Position numbers and translations under genes: made by a program. The notes beneath the pieces were generated by a model. The model was not told the DNA's origin. It saw only the letters and a program-made list of their open reading frames with translations, and did not search any database. This document shows positions 1 through 10,012 of a stretch of DNA of 64,000 nt, in pieces. Each line of letters opens with the position of its first letter. Positions within the stretch are counted from its first letter, which is position 1. Source of the DNA: Gonocerus acuteangulatus (taxonomy: Eukaryota; Arthropoda; Insecta; Hemiptera; Coreidae). The stretch is taken from positions 105,364,876-105,428,875 of the forward strand of contig OX328125.1 of assembly GCA_946811695.1 (NCBI GenBank). The letters are read 5' to 3'.

Positions 1-1
1 G

Positions 2-245
2 CATGGGCGTATATAAGGGGGGCTGCAGCCACCCAGAAATCGGTTGAAATGTCTCATAAAAACCTTAATAATAAATTTAATAAGAAAAATAATAAGTTTA
101 GAAAAAATATTTGTTTTAGTTTTAATAGCGTTTTAATTGGCTAACTATAACGAGTTCTAGTATTCCATACCCCACAATTGCTCTCAGCCCCCCCCCTTCC
201 GAATTTCTCCTAGCCACCTTAAATTAGTTTCTATAAACGCCCATG
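2..245. mobile_element. hAT-type MITE, CATGGGCG family, copy 1
   Basis: The segment starts CATGGGCGTATATA and ends with the inverse ACGCCCATG, the same termini as the copies at 7019, 43614, 59540 and 62352. The 8 bases after it are GTTTTAGG; base 1 is G, which fits the last base of a target duplication cut by the window edge. The interior is AT-rich with C-runs near the right end and has no coding potential. The family assignment rests on the 8-bp duplications of sister copies. Confidence 0.75.
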
Positions 246-1420
246 GTTTTAGGAGAATAGACTACCAAATTAGAGAAAAAGTGGGAATGTAACAACATGG
301 TTTGGATTAAATGTTCACAAAACTGTTAATAACCAGGTCTAAGGAAAAGTTTTGAAAAAAAAAAATTGAACTTAATTGACTGCCATTGATCACTGATCTG
401 CCAATGACTCTTCTTGTGTAAATTCAAATAAAAACACTGTGAACTTAAATAAAAACTAAAAAATTATAATTTTATTAATTTTTGTTTTTTGTTTTTTGGC
501 GAAGAAGCTTAAAAGTCCGACTCGCAGGAACTGCAGCATCTTAGCGCGGTTCCGTTCATGTCCCTAGTGCCATTTGATAAGCTTAGAAAAGAAATAAACT
601 TATTTTTTTTGTATATATCTCGTGAAAATTGTCAAAATCCTCTCGAACATCTCGAATAAAAGTGATATTAAGGCGTCAGGGACACCGACAGTAGCTAACT
701 AACTAACGCATATTAAAATCAAGATTCCTTATTAGTCCAAGAGCTGGTAATGCACAATTTTGGGCAGAAAAGAAGGTAAATATGTGTTGGTTAGACTTAC
801 CGGGGAACATCAGGTACCCCGCAAAGGGGAAAAGTGCAAATAAATATGGTTGTCCAAAGAATAGTGTTTTATTCAGAGGCCAACAATCTTTAATGTAAAA
901 TTAAGGCAATTTTACAATGAATAATAAATAAGGCAAACAATTTCAAGGGGGTTAAAACTTACATAAATAAAAAAGGTTTAACAGACACCTTGTTTTTGGG
1001 TTTAATTACCAGCAAACATGAAAATAAATGTTGCCTATAATGCAATACACTGCCTGCAACCGTAAGAGTGAGTGAGAGCACCGATCATATGGGCAGTTAT
1101 GGTTGTTCTTTGCGCTCTCATTGGTTCTTCCTCACATGATCTTGTACAGCTGTCCGGATTAAATTTCAGCGCGAATAAAACACCATTTAATATTAGAAAA
1201 AAAAAAAATAACTTCGGTTTTTTTTTTAAATTGTTATCTCCCTTAAAAGTGTCTGTCTTATTTATTATTCATTGCAAAATTGAGTTAATTTTACATTAAA
1301 GGCTTCTGAATAAAACGCTATTTTTGTGCAATATTTTTTTGCACCTTTCCCAAATGCCCAGTACCTGGTGTTCCATGGTAAGTCCAGCCAACACATATAT
1401 ACCTTCTAATCTACATAAGA
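246..1420. other. AT-rich stretch without recognisable gene
   Basis: No supported gene was found. At about 510-575 there is a copy of a short module (AAAAGTCCGAC, then CAGGAACTGCA and TTAGC) that also heads or ends several larger repeats in the window (6490 inverted, 7660, 16850, 35455, 62030 inverted, 63590). The rest is AT-rich DNA with stops in every frame. Confidence 0.5.
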
Positions 1421-1424
1421 GGTA

Positions 1425-1912
1425 CATTATAGCAAAATTTCAAGGGGCATAAAACTAGACTCTCAAAACTATACCCACTGATGAACAGAAAAAAATCACT
1501 CCGACCTTCGCTAGTCACACTCCTTTACAAGACCATGATTCTCCCAATACTGACTTACGCCTGCCCTAGGTGGTATGAAACCACCACGACGAATATCAGA
1601 CGACTTCACACTTTACAGAACAAAGTCCAACGGATTGCAGCCAACGCCCCTTGGTTCGTTTGAAACACCTTGCTCCATCGAGAACTGGAAGTTTATTTGA
1701 CATCTCACATTTCATATAGAAGAATTGACCCGCAGGTACCACGACAAACTGCATCCCCCTACTGGTGCCACGAATTACCACCTTGGAGAACCTAGAGCCC
1801 GACACCTCGAGCCGAGGCTCTCCCAAGACATTAATTTGATTTATTTATTTTTTTTCTATTCCGTTTTGTGTAAAAAAACAATGAGTTTTGGTCCAAAATA
1901 AAAATGATTTCT
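1425..1912 (+). pseudogene. jockey-type LINE ORF2 3' fragment
   Basis: The plus frame reads through TRLSKLYPLMNRK, then MILPILTYACP, IRRLHTLQNKV and RIAANAPWFV. This is the typical C-terminal thumb region of jockey-clade reverse transcriptases (the TYACPVW and NAPWFVRN motifs). A stop follows NAPWFV at 1663, but related sequence continues to about 1836 (LLHRELEV, YRRID), so the copy carries nonsense and frameshift changes. The reverse transcriptase catalytic core is missing, so this is a 5'-truncated dead copy. An A/T-rich 3' region ends near 1910. The clade call comes from motif memory, not from a search. Confidence 0.8.
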
Positions 1913-2690
1913 GTTTGCTTGTTTGTCAAACGGCAAAAAACACTTCATTAAAAGTGCGGTTACCTGTTCTTGGTCTCTATGCTCTGTTGCTCAGTACATT
2001 TACAGCTGAGTACCATATATATTTCTTCTTGCATCATTAATTAAAGAGGAATCAAAGAGTACCCTTGGTGGAAGGCGTAGAGTGGTGAGAAATACAAGAA
2101 AATTTAAAAAGATAAATTAAAAACAATCAGGTTCACTAATTCTCAAAACTATACTAGGAAACCGCCCTAGGGAAGGAGGAAAAAGGAAGTATTCTCCATT
2201 AAGAATTCATAAACAGAAGGCCCTTTCAAAGAGCACTATTCATTTCCCCGAGACTTTTTAATTGGAGCGAACATAATCAAGTGCCTTTAAAATAGGAGGA
2301 ATTTAATTAAAAGCCCTGAAAGGAGAAGTCAATTTTCTACAACCGCTTAAGAAAACCCTATAAAGGCTGAAGCTTAACCCTCTAAAACTCCTACCTTCTC
2401 TTTTTGAACCCTTCAATGGAGATAGAATTATAATATATTACAATTATATTAAGGTAATAGAATAATACCCCCAAAAGAGGACTAAAACCCTAAAACTTTT
2501 TGTTATTAAAAATCATTTTAATGTATGTAAAAACGTTTCGGCATGATTTTCAAGGTTTCATAAGCTCATCCGTTTTTCTGATCCCTGATGAGGTGTAGGT
2601 CGTCGGGCTTCGGTCCCATGGTACTCGTAAATAAAACTAGATTTTACAACAAAATGTTCTATTTTTATTCTTCAACTGACCCTTTTTCTC
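1913..2690. other. AT-rich spacer, no gene seen
   Basis: I see no coding region, RNA gene or clear repeat boundary in this stretch. Around 2580-2640 it becomes locally richer in G+C before the inverted Penelope-like arm begins. Confidence 0.4.
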
Positions 2691-2771
2691 ACAATCTTCT
2701 TATCTTCGTGGTAGGCGGAAAGTCAAACAATAATAAAATCTTCACCACTCAGTCTCACCAACTTTATTCCG

Positions 2772-2813
2772 TCCCTACATGTTTCACACCTTTATTGGTG
2801 CCTCTTCAGGGGG
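2772..2813 (-). ncRNA. hammerhead-ribozyme-like motif in PLE arm
   Basis: On the minus strand the order is CCCC, CUGAAGA, a stem GCACC/GGUGU around a 6-nt loop, GAAA, the self-complementary CAUG, then UA and GGGA. This matches a type-I hammerhead: stem I CCCC/GGGA has one end mismatch, and the cleavage position would follow UA. One G separates CUGAAGA from the stem II pairing, which departs from the consensus. It lies on the same strand as the neighbouring Penelope endonuclease. Activity is not shown by sequence. Confidence 0.55.
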
Positions 2814-3033
2814 AAAAATTACAAAAGTAAAACTTACAGCCTCAACCTGAGGAGCATAACCTTCCACCAGTACGGCCACGTCTAGAATGATCATGGTCTG
2901 AAAGAATTCAATATGGCGAAAAATAATCAGCTGATCGATAATCGATATGTCATACTTTTAAAAATTAATTTCCAGAAGAAATATAGTCGTAACAATTAAA
3001 ACCATCTTCCCACCTTCCAATTAAAACATAATT

Positions 3034-3420
3034 TTACTTTTTGTCAAATAAGTTAATAAAAATAGTATTTAAATGTAGTATTTCCGTTTTTTTATTAACC
3101 ACTTTCTTTCTATTTTTTATGATATGGATATTTTCCTTTATTCTTCTTTTCAAGCTATTTCTTTCTTTACCTAATGTGCTAATATTTTCAAAATCAAAAC
3201 TATGTTTATATTTTATAGCATGATAAGCCAACGCTCTTTTATTCTCTCCTTTAACAATACTTTGCGCATGCTGCTTAATTAGTTTTCCAAGTAACTGTTC
3301 CGATTCCCCTATATATGATTTATCACAGCTATTGCAGTCAATTTTGTAGATATTGTATTTAATTTCTTTTAATTTTAATTTATCTTTAATATGACTAAAG
3401 CTATTTTTATTCTGTTGTCA
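3034..3420 (-). pseudogene. Penelope GIY-YIG endonuclease domain, truncated
   Basis: The minus strand has an open frame of about 128 codons ending at the stop near 3034. It reads IYKIDCNSC, then KSYIGES, then KLIKQHAQ, AYHAIKYKHSFDFENI and a basic tail ending FDKK. The NIY and YIG strands and the CxxC pair inside the first strand are the signature of the Penelope endonuclease, which cuts target DNA for insertion. An in-frame stop lies just upstream of about 3420 and a frameshift seems likely there, since KYDNRI continues in another frame. No reverse transcriptase is present. The frame then runs directly into the left terminal arm. Confidence 0.8.
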
Positions 3421-3710
3421 TATTTCCAAGATATCCTGCCTATATCTTTACATATATGTCTTATTTTATAACTTATTTGACAAAAAGTAAAATTATGTTT
3501 TAATTGGAAGGTGGGAAGATGGTTTTAATTGTTAGGACTATATTTCTTCTGGAAATTAATTTTTAAAAGTATGACATATCGATTATCGATCAGCTGATTA
3601 TTTTTCGCCATATTGAATTCTTTCAGACCATGATCATTCTAGACGTGGCCGTACTGGTGGAAGGTTATGCTCCTCAGGTTGAGGCTGCAAGTTTTACTTT
3701 TGTAATTTTT

Positions 3711-3752
3711 TCCCCTGAAGAGGCACCAATAAAGGTGTGAAACATGTAGGGA
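3711..3752 (+). ncRNA. hammerhead-ribozyme-like motif in opposite PLE arm
   Basis: This is the inverted-arm partner of the motif at 2772. Stem I is UCCC/GGGA (fully paired), followed by CUGAAGA, stem II GCACC/GGUGU, GAAA, CAUG and UA. The two motifs face each other across the endonuclease remnant, so each strand of the element carries one. Confidence 0.55.
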
Positions 3753-3860
3753 CGAAATAAAGTTGGTGAGACTGAGTGGTGAAGATTTTATTATTTTTTG
3801 ACCTTCCGCCTACCACGAAGATAAGAAGATTGTTCTATTTTTTCACCGACGTTTCAAAAT

Positions 3861-4172
3861 GTCATGGATTTTCAGCATCTATGGCACCATAGAAGAGTAG
3901 AGGCCTATAAATGTCATGGATTTTCAGCATCTATGGCACCATAGAAGAGTAGAGGCCTATAAATGTCATGGATCTTCAGCATCTATGGCACCATAGAAGA
4001 GTAGAGGCCTATAAATGTCATGGATCTTCAGCATCTATGGCACCATAGAAGAGTAGAGGCCTACAAATGTCATGGATCTTCAGCATCTATGGCACCATAG
4101 AAGAGTAGAGGCCTATAAATGTCATGGATTTTCAGCATCTATGGCACCATAGAAGAGTAGAGGCCTATAAAT
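3861..4172. repeat. 52-bp tandem repeat, six copies
   Basis: Six head-to-tail copies of a 52-bp unit begin at 3861, 3913, 3965, 4017, 4069 and 4121. Each starts GTCATGGAT and contains the internal palindrome CTATGGCACCATAG. Copies differ by only a few substitutions (GGATT/GGATC, TATAAAT/TACAAAT), so the expansion is recent. The array abuts the right Penelope arm. Confidence 0.95.
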
Positions 4173-4944
4173 GGACCGTCGCTAATGGCCTAGATGTCAA
4201 TCCGACATAAAAAAAAAACAAAAAAAAAAAAAAAAAAAACATTAATGGAAAAATACGAACTGTCCAAAACATCTCTTACAAGCACAACATTGTTTTTAAA
4301 ACTTCCTTAACTGCAAGCAAAATTGATATAGTCACAACGCCCTTTTTGAGCACACAAGACAAAAAAGTTTTAGTTAGGTATATAGCTTTGAACGCGGTTT
4401 CATTAGCTTTAAAACTTACTTACATCTATAAAAAATATAAGGGGAAGACAATGATGATGATGATGATTTTTGTGGAGAAGAATTCGCTGTCAGTGTTCCT
4501 TTGAGCGAATTCTGCTAGTCAGAGAAGACCTTTCTTTTTTAATAAAGTACTTTTTTTTTTTTTTACTAAATTTTATCAAAACAGTTCCATTCTTGTGGCG
4601 ACATTTCTCTTTTGTAGCTGGTATTGATTTCGTCAAATAGTATACGACCTAACCGGGTTTCCGCCATACTGAGAGGGCGCCAAAAAAACATAAACAAAAT
4701 CACTCCCTTAACAGCGCACGAGGGCCCTGAGGGGTAGATACTATAGAGGAATCTGATTCATGACCATACGGAACACTAGGGAGATAGTGTGGTCAGTACT
4801 ATGCTCCGACCGCCTGATTTTCCTCTTGCTGATTCGACTGCTAGGGTCATTAGCACCAAGGTATCAATTAATAAATTATTTAAAAGCTGGGCGGCCCTAG
4901 ACAGGGTCAGGGAGGCCGAATCCAACCCATGAACGAAGACACCA
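4173..4944. other. spacer, no gene seen
   Basis: The stretch contains poly-A (4208-4240), an (ATG)n run near 4450 and poly-T near 4550. A G+C-richer stretch at 4660-4940 includes a short tail resembling the SINE body at 44340-44470 (GAATCCAACCCATGAA). I found no open frame or repeat boundary I could support. Confidence 0.4.
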
Positions 4945-5346
4945 GAGGATTAAAATCTTTATTTTATTTATATGATTTTCGAGCTATCAACTAGGCGATT
5001 AGCTCTATAAACACGTAGAGTGCAAGCAAAATTAAAGGTCTAGCACATCAAAAATAAAACATTTAAATACAAAATTAAATAACTGAATCTATCAACTATA
5101 CAAGACAAAAAAAAGGGCAAAAAGAGAAAAAAAAATAGAATAATAAAAATAGCAAACAGAAAGGTCAACTATAAAATAAAAAACAGATAAGTAATAAATA
5201 ATTTTTAATAAACTAAACCTTTTCCCTTTATTTTGTACAAATAAAATTGAATTATAAAATTAATTTTAACATACTTCAAATTTTACGTTTTTCTATATTC
5301 CTTCGTAAATATTTATGTGTTTTAAAAAGTCTAAAATAATAGATAT
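4945..5346 (-). mobile_element. LINE 3' end (family of 21031-21590)
   Basis: The minus strand reproduces the end of the 21031 LINE. The last codons HISIILDFLKHINIYEGI and a stop occur at about 5346-5290, and the 3' untranslated region then matches 21300-21590 almost throughout. It is cut at the codons for HISII, so only about 60 bp of coding sequence remains. It is a 5'-truncated retrocopy of the same I/jockey-type family. Confidence 0.8.
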
Positions 5347-5364
5347 GTTTAAAATGTTTAGTGC

Positions 5365-5445
5365 TAGCTCGTGATTTGAACTCAGATCCTTCAGCATATT
5401 AGTCCAGTGCTCTACCGCTAAGCTAACCAAGTCCCCAAACATGCC
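5365..5445 (-). repeat. tRNA-derived SINE head (family 2)
   Basis: On the minus strand a tRNA-like promoter is visible: box A as TAGCTTAGCGG and box B as GTTCAAATC, with GGTAGAGCA and CTAATATGCTGAAGGA between them. The same head occurs at 41449. Anticodon and acceptor stems do not pair well, so it is a SINE head and not a tRNA gene. Confidence 0.7.
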
Positions 5446-5850
5446 AAAAAAGAGAACTAAAACCTATATATTTTTCAATTACATGAAAGATTAAATCCGA
5501 ATGCTTTGTGCTAAAGAAGAAAAGTCAAAAAATGTCCAATGTATGGAGAGGGGTAAAAAAGAGTCCACGCGTATCACCTCAGGGTTAGTTATTATGCAGA
5601 GCACGTTAAAGCCTTTTTGAAATAATAATAAAAAAAAACAAAAACAACAAATTCTAGGGCACAGGGGAACATTCAGAGAGGGAAGTTGTCATTTAGTTTT
5701 ATTTCATGAAATATTTTATAGAAATGTTCACATGTAGCCAAAATAACTCCAGTAGAATTCTAGTATTTTTGTAAAGAGGGGCGTGCGTGAGACGACTTTA
5801 GCTCCTGAACAATTTGCTTAAAATAACCTATATAAATAATTAATTATTTA
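5446..5850. other. spacer, no gene seen
   Basis: AT-rich sequence without a supported feature. Confidence 0.4.
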
Positions 5851-6582
5851 TTTCCCGGCGGAACCGTCGGGAATATTTCCCTCAGAATTTAGCGCATGCG
5901 GGATTAGAACAATTCTATTTAAGTGAATAAGTATTTAAAAATATATATCTTTATGAAGGTGGAAAAAGAAGGTGTTTATTTATATGTTCTTAAAACTTCA
6001 AATGTGTTAGTTTTGTTCTTTTGAACGGGATTTTGTCTTTGTTTAAATCATTTTTTAATTTTTTTGTTTTATATTGCATTTATCTGTTAAATTAGTATTA
6101 CAGTAAAAGAAAATAAGAAACAGTAAGTAGTGTGTTTCTTGAGAGAACCTTGACAAGGCCAGGGAGTCAGGTATGAGGTAAGGACCCTTCCAACCGTGAC
6201 TTATTTGGGATCATAACGAGTATTTCATGAAAGGTCTAACCAAAATTATAAATGCGAAGGTAGGGATTGTCGGTGTTCGGTCATTGCTTCTTAATAAAAC
6301 TACATTTTACAAGTGAAAATGGTTTTATTGTTGCCGACGTTTCGGCTTGAAATTCAAGCCTTCATCAGGGCGATGAGAAGATCGAGAACTATACCTCACG
6401 GATGCGGGATCATTTATAAATGTTTTTATTTCAACCTTTCCAAAAGACATGAGGGATAAGAACGGAACTGTGCTAAGATGATGCAGTTCCTGTGAGTCGG
6501 ACTTTTTATACAATGATATTGCGCATATGACCAAAGTTGCGATGAAAAGAATTAAATAAAATAATTTATTTGTTAAATTTTA
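5851..6582 (-). repeat. PLE-like repeat, inverted copy of 35398-36105
   Basis: This segment is the reverse complement of 35398-36105 at high identity, and the similarity continues into the adjoining SINE (6583-6750 versus 35187-35395). It holds the module CCGCATGCGCTAAATTCTGA, the phrase ACCTGACTCCCTGGCCTTG, and a hammerhead-like motif. Partial copies occur at 13863-13975, 16330-16845 and 18285-18420. The SINE and repeat are joined at the same point in both loci, so the pair moved or was duplicated as a unit. Confidence 0.8.
6333..6371 (-). ncRNA. hammerhead-like motif, CUGAUGA type
   Basis: Minus-strand order: GCC, CUGAUGA, one A, a 7-bp stem II GGCUUGA/UCAAGCC with a 3-nt loop, GAAA, CGUC, GGC. 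Stem I pairs GCC with GGC. Stem III would be the palindrome ACGU with no loop, so a functional form would need pairing between two molecules or two copies. The sequence is identical to the motif at 35590 on the other strand. Confidence 0.55.
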
Positions 6583-6750
6583 ACGTCCATTATTATTAAC
6601 TACAAATTTAACCCCAGGACAGGGACAGGGCTGATGCCTTTTCTTTCTTCCAAAGAAACGCCACCACCCCATAGTGGGAATCGAACCCACGACACTTGGC
6701 ACAGAGTGTTAAGTACTCACGCCTTAACACTCACGGCCACCGGGCGTCTA
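6583..6750 (-). repeat. class-II-tRNA-like SINE (family 1)
   Basis: On the minus strand: CCCGGTGGCCGTGAG, then GTTAAGGCG, a long variable-arm-like part and box B GGGTTCGATTCCC, followed by a fixed body (GGCATCAGCCCTGTCC) ending GTTAAAATTTAAC. The head resembles Leu/Ser tRNA (TGGCCG...GTTAAGG). Relatives lie at 28383, 34996, 35187, 40035 and 57952. It is a SINE and not a functional tRNA gene. Confidence 0.8.
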
Positions 6751-6769
6751 AAGTCTATTTCAGTTTTAT

Positions 6770-6960
6770 TTCTATAATAGCTGAATGTCCGTGCTTCGTC
6801 ACGGCAGATAAGTAGTTTTTTATTGCTTGAAATAATGTATCATCAAAATTAATGATATTATACATTTTTTTGCAGTTTATTATACCATGGTTCCCGTCAT
6901 ACTATACGTTATACATCAATTGATAAGTAATCCAAGTATAATGTTTCTTGAAACTGGGGC
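6770..6960. repeat. fragment of TAGCTG...CGTGCTTCG-type repeat
   Basis: The sequence TAGCTGAATGTCCGTGCTTC and the following about 150 bp match 22165-22330 (GCTGAGTACCCGTGCTTCAC and onward). This is the start of the element described at 22155. Confidence 0.55.
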
Positions 6961-7018
6961 ACTTTGAGCCAGTGTCAAGAAAGAGATAATCTAAAGATTA
7001 CCCGTTATCTATAGGTTA

Positions 7019-7287
7019 CATGGGCTTATATAAGGGGAGGCTGCAAACCCCCCCCCCTCCCGAAATTTTGATTTTATCGGTAAAAATGTGTCATAAAACC
7101 CTTAAAAATAAATTAAATAAGATCACTTAGTTCAGAAAAATATTCTTTTTGTTGGTGTAATAGTGTTTTAGTTGGCTAACTATTCCAAGTTCTAGATTGT
7201 TACTATTTCATGCACCCAAATACTGCCAGCACCCCAGCCCTAAATTTTTGCCCCCCCCCCAGAAATTATTTCCTATATACGCCCATG
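7019..7287. mobile_element. hAT-type MITE, CATGGGCG family, copy 2
   Basis: It starts CATGGGCTTATATAAG and ends TATATACGCCCATG. AGGTTAC is repeated at both junctions (7 bases, sharing the element's first C), a slightly decayed target duplication. The interior matches the other copies, including CCCCCC runs and AAATTTTGATTTTATCGGTAA. Confidence 0.8.
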
Positions 7288-7439
7288 AGGTTACCAGTAA
7301 CAGCAGTGTAACCAATACAGGTTAAATTTCGTTGCCAATAATAAATGTACTTTAAACTTTAAAAAATTATGTTTTTCACATGTAATTTTGAAACACCCAT
7401 TATATTTGCGAGCATTACCAAGAAGTGTTCTGACTGGGG

Positions 7440-7655
7440 ATGCTGATGGGTGAGGAGGCTGTGCAAGGGTTCGGGATATTAATACCTCGGATGGACCACC
7501 AGCAGGTATAGCGTAAACTCTATGAGGGACAGTTTATTGCTAGTAATTCAAGGACTGCCATCATAGTTGAAATTAATCGCAATGATGAAGTAGATACAGT
7601 ACGGTAACAGCTGTTCAGTTATCGTCCTAGCAACACATTCTGCCTAGGCGAGCAT
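7440..7655. repeat. 210-bp repeat shared with 23030-23250
   Basis: GGGATATTAATACCTCGGAT, GTAATTCAAGGACTGCCATC and GTTATCGTCCTAGCAAC occur here and in the same order at 23030-23250. The copy ends where the next repeat begins. There is no coding potential. It is probably a short DNA element, but no termini were resolved. Confidence 0.65.
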
Positions 7656-7689
7656 GCTCTCTAAAAAGTCCGTCACTCAGGAGCTGCAT

Positions 7690-8721
7690 AACTAAGCACT
7701 TTCCTCAGAATTTGGGTAGTGTAGACTGCTTTCCAGAACAATTTGCTTAAAATATCCTACATAAAAAAAATAAAAACATGAATAGTTCTCTTTTAAATTT
7801 GTAATGTGTAACTGATCAATTAATAATTTGCTTCCAGAGTTATGTTTACACATGGTACCTATTACACTACGTAATAAATACAAAAAAACTCATATTATCG
7901 TATTTTGATCTAACGCAGGAACAGGATACAGTCACTCTAGTGGTAGAAAGCGCTCCTTGCGGCGGCTTTGTGAACCTACGTTTGGCGGGCTTTTCTATTG
8001 AAATATATTACAAATTAAACCCCCGCTTTACGATTGACCGATTCAGCTCATTTTTACAACACTTCTTTCTCATGACTTACCCACGACGTATACCGCGTTT
8101 CGTTACAATACAGCAGAAATTACGACCGGTATGAGTATATTAGGAATTTGGGTCCAGAGTAAACCCCTCCTTCGAATGAACCGATTTAGTTTATTTTTAC
8201 AACACATATTTAACTGTAGATTACCACTACGAATACCGAGTTTCGTCGAAATATACCAAACATCACGGCTGGTAGTGGCGAATTGGTATTGTGGGTCCGG
8301 AGTAAACCCCCCCCCCCTCCTAATGAACCGATTTAGTTTATTTTTACAAGATATATTTACCTGTGGATTACCACTACGAATACCGAGTTTCGTCGAAATA
8401 TACCAAAAATCACGGCTGGTAGTGGCGAATTGGTATTGTGGGTCCGGAGTAACCCCCCCCCCTTCTAATGAACCGATTTAGTTCATTTTTATATCTCACT
8501 TTTCTCTCTATATTACCACTACGAATACCAAGTTTCGTTGAAATATAACAAATATTACGGCTGACATAGTCAAATTAGTGTTTTGGGTTCGGGGTAAACC
8601 CCCCCTTCCGGTGGACCGACTTTGGTGGTTAACGAACTCGTTCAATCGTTTGCTAATTGAATGCTATATACCAAGTTTCGTGACGAAAAAACAAAAACTC
8701 TGGCCGCTATCGTGTTAACAG

Positions 8722-8805
<84 letters not shown>

Positions 8806-8930
8806 TTTAACGGGGGTCATTTTCGGTGTCTACTAGGTAGGATCGATAAAGATTTGAAGAAATTTTTCAAAAATTCCGTCATGAGTCCAACCTCAATAGC
8901 TACTTTCCTTCGGAGGAAAGTGCTAAAAGG
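7690..8930 (+). mobile_element. 1.2-kb repeat with internal 145-bp units, copy 1
   Basis: The element begins near AAGCACTTTCCTCAG and ends near GAGGAAAGTGCT, a 12-bp inverted terminal match. Inside, a unit of about 143-147 bp is repeated (GGTCCGGAGTAAACCCC, then AACCGATTTAGTTTATTTTT and GTTTCG.CGAAATATA), followed by a (TA)n tract and GGGGGTCATTTTCGGTGTC. Other copies are 16850-18290 (interrupted), 61086-62035 (inverted) and 63590-64000 (cut by the window edge). No protein is encoded. The layout recalls non-autonomous elements with internal minisatellites, but the class is not settled. Confidence 0.75.
8725..8801. repeat. (TA)n microsatellite inside the 1.2-kb repeat
   Basis: About 75 bp of alternating TA with one GCA interruption. 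It sits at the same place as the TA/TCTA tract in the copy at 16850, so it is part of the element. Confidence 0.9.
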
Positions 8931-9449
8931 CACTTGAAATACTGAAAATAGGCAGTACTGTAATTAAAATAGGCATTTATTAGGAGTGAAGGCAAAGAGG
9001 AATCTCACTCATTATTAATGAAAATATGTATTTTAAATACTCATTCATTTCTTTATTATCAATTTATCACAGAATTAGTGTACTTACTCTTACTTTCCCT
9101 TGTTACAAGTAACAACAAGATGCTTTTTCAAAGTATCAACTCTCATAGAACTTCTAAGAAAAAATGTTTTTCATTATGGAAAAAATTCCTCTGCATTATC
9201 TTATCATTTCTAAACCCGGAATGCCAGGTAACTACACCATTGTCACAGCAAAAGGGGTGTGAAGAAGGAGACGTACTTCTCTCATCCTCTCTTTTTCCTC
9301 CTATTCATTATGCCTGTGCATTCCTTCTACCAAGGAAGGCTCTGTTATTTACAGAGGGTCAATCCACGGGTTCTCTTGTTAAGGTCTCCAAGTGGTAGAG
9401 GTAACAACAATTGCCTGAGCCAGTTTGATGGTTAAATTCAAATCGAACG
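8931..9449. other. spacer, no gene seen
   Basis: A 126-codon open stretch at 9018-9398 shows no recognisable domain or protein-like pattern. I do not call it a gene. Confidence 0.4.
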
Positions 9450-9625
9450 TAATACAGAGTAAACCCCAACTTATAGTGAACCGATATAGTTTATTAAAAA
9501 AAAAAAAAAAAAAAAAAAGACCACGAATTTTACCTAGTTTCCATGTAATATCATAAAAATTACGGCCGATATGGGAAAATTAGTGATTGCAACCTCAATA
9601 GCTGAATTCCTCCAGAAAGTGCTCA
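9450..9625. repeat. fragment of the 145-bp unit repeat
   Basis: GAGTAAACCCCAACTTATAG, GAACCGATATAGTTTATT and AATTACGGCCGATATG match the internal unit of the 7690 element, interrupted by a poly-A run at 9497-9518. It is a diverged partial copy. Confidence 0.6.
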
Positions 9626-10012
9626 AATTAGCAAACAGGAAGATGCTAATAATGAGCGATTAAAGCTTGTATTTTTTTTTTTTTAGCAGAAGGCTGAAAG
9701 CAGAAAGGAACTACATGCCCACTGAAGCGAAGCTTTGCATCAGGGTCAAGGGGCGATTTTTTTTTTGATTTTTTTAAATGTATATTTACTAGTGCTAAAG
9801 GTTCGCAAAAGAATGTGTGAGGTTTATTGTAGACATTTATGCGTGTGTGTGTAACAAATTTCAAAATATTATAATGAAAAAAATGCCATAAATCAAGCCC
9901 GAGTGGTTAAATAGAAATAAAAAATCCATCAATAGAGGTTTAATTTGTTTATTAATCCCAAGTGAAGATGAAGTAGCAAACTAAAATAATGTAAAAATAG
10001 AATAAAAACTAA

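Larger units (their letters stand above)
2691..3833 (-). mobile_element. Penelope-like element with inverted terminal arms
   Basis: Two arms of about 363 bp (2691-3053 and 3470-3833) are near-perfect inverted copies, surrounding a minus-strand GIY-YIG endonuclease remnant. Penelope-like elements carry terminal repeats (pLTRs) that can be direct or inverted. Each arm contains a hammerhead-like motif, and the motif in the left arm is on the same strand as the endonuclease, as expected for the downstream pLTR. The reverse transcriptase is absent, so this is a 5'-truncated copy. A related arm occurs at about 51900-52200. Confidence 0.75.

Noticed and set aside
9018..9398. 126-codon plus-strand frame
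   Set aside because: No motif, AT-driven composition and no homologous pattern recognised.
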